Shown: positions 31,384 to 35,744 of the stretch, one piece after another
How positions within the stretch are numbered: position 1 is the stretch's first letter
How the letters are laid out: every line of letters begins with the position of its first letter
Origin: Clostridia bacterium
Lineage (GTDB): Bacteria; Bacillota; Clostridia; Oscillospirales; Acutalibacteraceae
NCBI GenBank assembly: GCA_017623235.1
Contig: JAGAPN010000061.1
Coordinates: 1-35,744, forward strand
DNA: 35,744 nt
Direction of reading: 5' to 3'
Notes under the pieces: model-generated
The model's input: the letters and a program-made list of their open reading frames with translations, nothing else
Told to the model about the DNA's origin: nothing
The model's database searches: none
Position numbers and translations under genes: made by a program

Positions 31384-33224
31384 ACCTTTATTATTGCGAA
31401 GCCGTAGGGGTCAACCTCTAAATAGCCACCCTTTGGCCTGTGACCGAATAATACTTCACCCTCGTCAAATTGGAAGGGCACCGTTACCCAGTCGGTTTCA
31501 TTCCAGCGGTTTATAGCCACCAGAAGCTGGAAATTGTCGTCCTCTCTCATATAGGCCAGAGAGCCCAGACCTCTTATAAGGGGTATAAACTCACCCTCTT
31601 TGAAAACCTCGTTATCCCGTCTTATTTGGCCCAGGGCTTTGTAAAACTCAACCAATTGAGCGTTTTCACGTCCCCAGGGATAGGTAGCTCTGCAGAAGGG
31701 GTCACCGTAACCCTCTACACCGGCCTCGTCACCGTAGAAGAGTGAGGGAATACCCGGCAGAGTGTACTGGATAACGGCAGCCATTTTAAGCCTTTTTATG
31801 CCCAGCTCCCGTTCCTTGTCGGTAAGCCTTCTGGCCGATTGAGCCATCCTGTTTGTGGGGTAAACGTCGGTGGAAAGCTTGGTAAGAATACGGGCGGTGT
31901 CGTGGGTTCCCAGGTGATTCATAAGTACGTTTACGGTTTGCCTGGGGTAATTTTCCAGCACGTTTAGTATTTTATCTATAAAATCCTTGCCGTCACCGCC
32001 GTTAACGTAACTGACGATAGCATCGGCAAAGGGATAATTCATTACCGAATCCAGCTGATCGCCCAGCAGGTAACGTCTGCGAAGACCGTAGCTTATCTTG
32101 TTGGAGGCATCCTCCCAGACCTCGCCCAGCAAAAAGCCATCCTGATTTTCAGCCTTTATTGCTTTGCGGATATTGTCGAGAATGCTGTCGGGCAGCTCGT
32201 CTGCCACGTCCAGTCTCCAACCCCTTACACCCTGTTTCATCCAGTAGCGTATAACACCGTTTTCGCCCGTGATAAATTCGTCAAAATCGGGGACCTCCTC
32301 TACCGTTTCGGGCAGGGTGGAAATGCCCCACCAGGAATGATAGTTGTCGGGCCAGCTTTTAAACTTAAACCAGGACCTATAGGGGGATTTTTCGTCCCTG
32401 TAGGCACCGCCGTTTCCGTAACGACCCTGCTTGTTGAAGTAAATGCTGTCGTCACCTGTGTGGGAGAAAACACCGTCTAAAATAATGCTGATACCAAGCT
32501 TTTCTGCCTCCTTACAGAGCTTTTTCAAATCCTTTTCGCTTCCGAGCAGGGGGTCAATCTTCCTATAGTCGGCGGTGTTGTAGCGGTGATTGGAATGGGC
32601 CTCGAATATTGGGTTAAGATAAATACAGCTTACCCCGAGGGAGGCGATGTAGGGCAGCTTTTCACAGATGCCTTGAAGGTCGCCGCCGTAATAGTCGTTA
32701 CACAGGGAGCAAAGACCGTTATTCTGCCGCCATTCGGGCTGTTTTGACCAATTAGCGGTAAGGTATCTGTCCTTCGGGACCTTGTTCTTTTTCTGTCCTG
32801 ATGCATAGAAACGGTCGGGGAATATCTGATAAATAAGGCCGCCCTTCAGCCAGTCGGGGGTAGTATAATCCTTATCGTAGCAGGTGAGCTGCCACCAGTG
32901 ACCTTCATTGGAAACGTGGCCTATATTGCGCTCGTCCGCCGTTACGTAAAAGTCGCCGTAATTGCTGGTGTAGCTGAAACAGTAGAAATAAAGCCCTGTT
33001 TCAAAGCTGCCCTCATACTCGTAGGCACGATATCCGTTGTACCAGTCGGCAGGGGTAAGCTTTATGCACAGGGTGTTTTCACCGTCACGGCGCAGGTTAA
33101 TAAAGGCTTCGTTAACCTGTGCGTCGGTATGCAGAAGCAGTCGAAGCTTCAGGGTTTCCCCTGAAGCTACGGCTCCGAATTTTGATTTATAAAGAGTATT
33201 TCGTGAATCAAAGGGATAATGCAC
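31374..33224 (-). CDS. GH13 family alpha-glucan hydrolase (cyclomaltodextrinase/neopullulanase-like)
   Basis: With the GTG start at 33224 the protein has 616 residues. It has an N-terminal beta-sandwich of the CBM34 type (about 1-120) and then the alpha-amylase barrel, starting at GGLIYQIFPDRFY. The four GH13 regions are present: DGVFSHTG, GWRLDVADE (nucleophile D339), GEVWEDA (acid/base E368) and NHLGTHDTAR (D442). The C-terminal beta domain ends the protein. There is no signal peptide, so it works in the cytosol, probably on imported maltodextrins or on glycogen branches together with GlgP. The frame is open to a TTG at 33239, but GGAGAG lies 7 bases before the GTG. It follows glgP directly. 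Confidence 0.9.
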   Translation of the reverse strand: MHYPFDSRNTLYKSKFGAVASGETLKLRLLLHTDAQVNEAFINLRRDGENTLCIKLTPADWYNGYRAYEYEGSFETGLYFYCFSYTSNYGDFYVTADERNIGHVSNEGHWWQLTCYDKDYTTPDWLKGGLIYQIFPDRFYASGQKKNKVPKDRYLTANWSKQPEWRQNNGLCSLCNDYYGGDLQGICEKLPYIASLGVSCIYLNPIFEAHSNHRYNTADYRKIDPLLGSEKDLKKLCKEAEKLGISIILDGVFSHTGDDSIYFNKQGRYGNGGAYRDEKSPYRSWFKFKSWPDNYHSWWGISTLPETVEEVPDFDEFITGENGVIRYWMKQGVRGWRLDVADELPDSILDNIRKAIKAENQDGFLLGEVWEDASNKISYGLRRRYLLGDQLDSVMNYPFADAIVSYVNGGDGKDFIDKILNVLENYPRQTVNVLMNHLGTHDTARILTKLSTDVYPTNRMAQSARRLTDKERELGIKRLKMAAVIQYTLPGIPSLFYGDEAGVEGYGDPFCRATYPWGRENAQLVEFYKALGQIRRDNEVFKEGEFIPLIRGLGSLAYMREDDNFQLLVAINRWNETDWVTVPFQFDEGEVLFGHRPKGGYLEVDPYGFAIIKVKK

Positions 33225-33239
33225 TTGAATTCTCTCCAA

Positions 33240-35642
33240 TTACTTAAGTGAGGTAAGCCCCCAAATATCTCGGGCGTAATCTGCAATAGAGCGGTCGGCC
33301 GCAAAAATACCCGATGCGGCAATATTGTTAAGTGACATAGCGTTCCACTTGTCACGGTCTGCGTAGAGGGCATCTACCTTATCGTGGGCGCTGCAGTAGT
33401 CGGCAAAGTCTGCCAAAGCCATATAATAGTCAACACCTGTCAGTGTGCGGTGAATATTATCAAAGGAGCGTCCGTCAATGCCCGCGGCTATAAAGTCGAG
33501 GCAGGCCTTAAGCTCGGCATTGTTGGCGATATAGCCTGCAGGGCTGTAGCCGCGCTTTCTCAGCGCCATAACCTCGGGTGTGTGCATACCGAAGATAACA
33601 ATGTTATCATCACCCACAGCCTCGTGTATCTCTACGTTGGCGCCGTCCTCGGTGCCGAGGGTGATAGCGCCGTTCATCATAAATTTCATATTACCTGTGC
33701 CGCTGGCCTCGGTGGAGGCGAGAGAAATCTGCTCGCTTACCTCTGCGGCAGGAATCATCAGCTCGGCCATAGTTACCCTGTAATCCTCAAGGAAGAAAAC
33801 CTTCAGCTTATCCTTGCAGGCAGGGTCGTTATCAATAACGTTGGCCAGGGATGTTATCATCTGAATGATCTGTTTTGCCAGCAGGTAACCGGGTGCTGCC
33901 TTTGCGCCGAAAATATAGGTTTTAGGAGTAAAGGGAGCGTTGGGGTTTTCCTTTATAAACAAGTAATCCTTTATAATATGCAGGGCATTAAGATGCTGAC
34001 GCTTGTATTCGTGCAGGCGCTTAACCTGCATATCGAAGATAGAGTTGGGATTAAGAATAACACCTGTCTGTTCTTTAACGTACTTGGCAAAACGCTCCTT
34101 GTTAGCCAGCTTAATATCCTCAAGCTTTTTAAGAACGGCCTTATCGGCTTCAAAATCCTTGAGCTTTGCAAGCTGAGAGGCGTCCTTTATAAAGCCGTCA
34201 CCGATAAGCTCGGTAACGAAATCGGAAAGGGCAGGGTTAGACTGGCAGAGCCATCTTCTGTGGGCAATACCGTTGGTGACGTTGGTAAACTTTTCGGGTG
34301 TGATTTTGTAGTAATCGTTAAACAGGCTGTCCTTAAGAATGTTACTGTGCAATCTGGAAACGCCGTTTACGTGGTGGCTGGCAATAACGCTGAGGTTGGC
34401 CATTTTAACCACACCGCCGGAAATTACAGCGGTACGCTCAACGATACCTGCATCTCCCGTAAGCTCATACATATCGTGGCGGAAGCGGTTATCTATTTCC
34501 TTTACAATCTGATAAATACGGGGCAGGCGGGAGCGGAACAGGTCCTCACTCCAGCACTCCAGAGCCTCCTGCATAACGGTATGATTAGTATATGCTATGG
34601 TTTTGTTAACAATGCTCCAGGCCTTTTCCCACTCGTAGCCGCACTCGTCCAGAAGGAAGCGCATAAGCTCGGGTACCGAAAGGGCAGGGTGGGTATCGTT
34701 GATGTGGATAGCCACCTTATCACCCAGGTTTTCCAGGGTGTTGTATTTATTAAGATGACGGCGGAGAATATCCTGAATAGAAGCCGAAACCAGGAAATAC
34801 TGTTGGCGCAGACGAAGAGATTTACCCTCAAAATGGTTATCCTCGGGGTAAAGCACCTTGCTGATAGCCTCACTCATAGCCTGCTGCTCCATAGCGCCTA
34901 CGTAGTCGCCGCGGTTAAAGGCGGACATATTGAATTCGGGGGCCTTTGCGCTCCACAGACGCAGAGCGTTTACCGTTTTGCCGTCTTTACCGGCTATCAT
35001 AAGGTCGTAGGGGACAGCCTTTACAACGTTATAGTTTTTATGTTCAACGTGGTGGAACTTTCCGTCCCAGCTCTCGTCGATATATCCGTCAAAGTGAACC
35101 TCACATTCACCGGAGGGACGGTGCTCCAGCCAGACCTCACCGCCGGGCAGCCAATTGTCGGGCAGCTCGGTCTGCCAACCCTCAACAAGCTTCTGGCGGA
35201 AAATACCGAAATCATATTTCAAGCAGTAGCCCATGGCAGGGTAGCCGCCGGTAGAAAGACCGTCGAGGAAGCAGGCGGCAAGACGACCCAGACCGCCGTT
35301 GCCCAGACCTGCATCAGGCTCCAGCTTGTAGAGCTTGTCAAGGTCAACGCCAAGGCCCTTAAGTGCCTTTTTCATATCCTCGGTAAGGTCCATATTATAA
35401 AGGTTGTTCTTAAGAGAACGACCCATAAGAAACTCCATACTTAAATAGTAAATGGTTTTAGCCTGCTCGTCGGAAGCCTTTTTTCTGAAGGCAGAGCGAC
35501 GCTCACGCATAATGTCCAGCAGCACCAGAACGGTAGCCTTGTAGAAAAGGTCGTCCGATGCATTGTCGGCCGAAACGCCGAAATTGTGAGAAAGCTTTTT
35601 CTCAATTTGTTCTTTAAGATAAGCGGGGGTAAACTTGGCCAT
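33240..35642 (-). CDS. glgP: Glycogen/alpha-glucan phosphorylase
   Basis: The 800-residue enzyme releases glucose-1-phosphate from the non-reducing ends of alpha-1,4-glucans. The pyridoxal-phosphate site EASGTGNMKFMMNGAITLGT (Lys near residue 653) is intact, as are SMEFLMGRSLKNNLYN, the glycine loop DAGLGNGGLGRLAACFLD and VKRLHEYKRQHLN. Length and motifs match GT35 bacterial phosphorylases. AAGGAG lies 8 bases before the ATG. It is the first gene of a two-gene unit with the GH13 enzyme, so phosphorolysis and hydrolysis of the same polymer are co-expressed. Confidence 0.97.
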   Translation of the reverse strand: MAKFTPAYLKEQIEKKLSHNFGVSADNASDDLFYKATVLVLLDIMRERRSAFRKKASDEQAKTIYYLSMEFLMGRSLKNNLYNMDLTEDMKKALKGLGVDLDKLYKLEPDAGLGNGGLGRLAACFLDGLSTGGYPAMGYCLKYDFGIFRQKLVEGWQTELPDNWLPGGEVWLEHRPSGECEVHFDGYIDESWDGKFHHVEHKNYNVVKAVPYDLMIAGKDGKTVNALRLWSAKAPEFNMSAFNRGDYVGAMEQQAMSEAISKVLYPEDNHFEGKSLRLRQQYFLVSASIQDILRRHLNKYNTLENLGDKVAIHINDTHPALSVPELMRFLLDECGYEWEKAWSIVNKTIAYTNHTVMQEALECWSEDLFRSRLPRIYQIVKEIDNRFRHDMYELTGDAGIVERTAVISGGVVKMANLSVIASHHVNGVSRLHSNILKDSLFNDYYKITPEKFTNVTNGIAHRRWLCQSNPALSDFVTELIGDGFIKDASQLAKLKDFEADKAVLKKLEDIKLANKERFAKYVKEQTGVILNPNSIFDMQVKRLHEYKRQHLNALHIIKDYLFIKENPNAPFTPKTYIFGAKAAPGYLLAKQIIQMITSLANVIDNDPACKDKLKVFFLEDYRVTMAELMIPAAEVSEQISLASTEASGTGNMKFMMNGAITLGTEDGANVEIHEAVGDDNIVIFGMHTPEVMALRKRGYSPAGYIANNAELKACLDFIAAGIDGRSFDNIHRTLTGVDYYMALADFADYCSAHDKVDALYADRDKWNAMSLNNIAASGIFAADRSIADYARDIWGLTSLK

Positions 35643-35660
35643 ACAAAAAACTCCTTACTG

Positions 35661-35676
35661 TATGATTTACATCATA
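35661..35676. promoter_or_regulatory. Palindrome at the glgP transcription start, possible operator
   Basis: TATGAT, TTAC, ATCATA: a perfect 6-bp inverted repeat with 4 bases between. It lies between the proposed -10 and the Shine-Dalgarno sequence. It does not match the CcpA cre consensus. Confidence 0.45.
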
Positions 35677-35682
35677 TTATAT

Positions 35683-35711
35683 ATATTACTCCACAATAAA
35701 CAAAAATGCAA
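35683..35711 (-). promoter_or_regulatory. Promoter of the glgP-GH13 operon
   Basis: On the minus strand: TTGCAT (35711-35706), 17 bases, TAATAT (35688-35683). A second -10-like TATAAT lies at 35681-35676 with a poorer -35. The remainder of the window to 35744 is AT-rich, with nothing else recognised. Confidence 0.6.
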
Positions 35712-35744
35712 GTGTCTACATATAGAAAATAACAATAATTTTTA

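Noticed and set aside
33384-35444. A 686-codon open frame on the plus strand opposite glgP
   Set aside because: It is a shadow of a highly conserved, fully intact glgP on the other strand; it has no recognisable domain or ribosome binding site.
1-35744. Search for CRISPR arrays, insertion sequences, integrases, tRNA and rRNA genes
   Set aside because: No regularly spaced repeats, transposase or integrase motifs, or recognisable tRNA/rRNA segments were seen by eye; a tRNAscan/Infernal run would settle it.

Overview
This window looks like a chromosomal stretch from an anaerobic low-to-mid G+C Firmicute of class Clostridia, most likely an Oscillospirales/Ruminococcaceae-type gut bacterium. The signs are AGGAGG ribosome binding sites, sigma-A promoters close to TTGACA-17-TATAAT, ThyX thymidylate synthase, PduL phosphotransacylase, an 8-Cys clostridial ferredoxin, RicT, a type I dockerin and cohesin-like pair, and GlgP. 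The exact taxon is inference. No rRNA, tRNA, insertion sequence, phage gene or CRISPR array was seen, and no gap between genes exceeds about 210 bases.

Layout, left to right. (1) 1-507 is the C-terminal part of a sugar-type ABC transporter ATPase, followed by a DUF1846 protein (627-2102). (2) 2220-4783 is an OmpR-type two-component system. It converges on two tandem CNNM/CorC-family membrane proteins (4805-7458, minus). (3) 7669-11181 is a two-gene unit behind a consensus promoter. The first protein is a secreted glucosaminidase ending in a dockerin. The second is a membrane-anchored protein with an N-terminal cohesin-like domain. (4) 11217-13771 (minus) is a metal-resistance operon: an ArsR/SmtB sensor, a stand-alone HMA metal-binding protein and a Zn/Cd-type P-type ATPase, with a palindromic operator at the promoter. 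A Cof-type HAD phosphatase is divergent from it.

(5) 14766-21027 (minus) holds purC, a histidine phosphatase, hemW and pduL, a ferredoxin, then ricT-holB-trpS. (6) 21157-21672 is an ECF transporter S component. (7) 21779-26712 is a tight operon of thyX, tmk, a DJ-1/PfpI protein, 5-formyl-THF cyclo-ligase, mltG and a U32-family protein. A terminator-like hairpin then leads into a class B penicillin-binding protein (26755-28356). (8) 28394-28894 is a CYTH protein. 28954-31345 is an ECF sigma factor with an overlapping membrane-anchored beta-propeller protein that may be its anti-sigma partner. (9) 31374-35642 (minus) is an alpha-glucan degradation operon, glgP followed by a GH13 enzyme.

How the genes work together. 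dTMP synthesis, dTMP phosphorylation and folate recycling share one operon with septal and peptidoglycan enzymes (mltG, then the PBP). The dockerin/cohesin pair suggests that a wall hydrolase is docked to the membrane through a protein-protein lock known from cellulosomes. The sigma/propeller pair suggests an envelope-sensing circuit. These two pairs are the most interesting content; the rest is largely housekeeping with compact, often bidirectional terminators.
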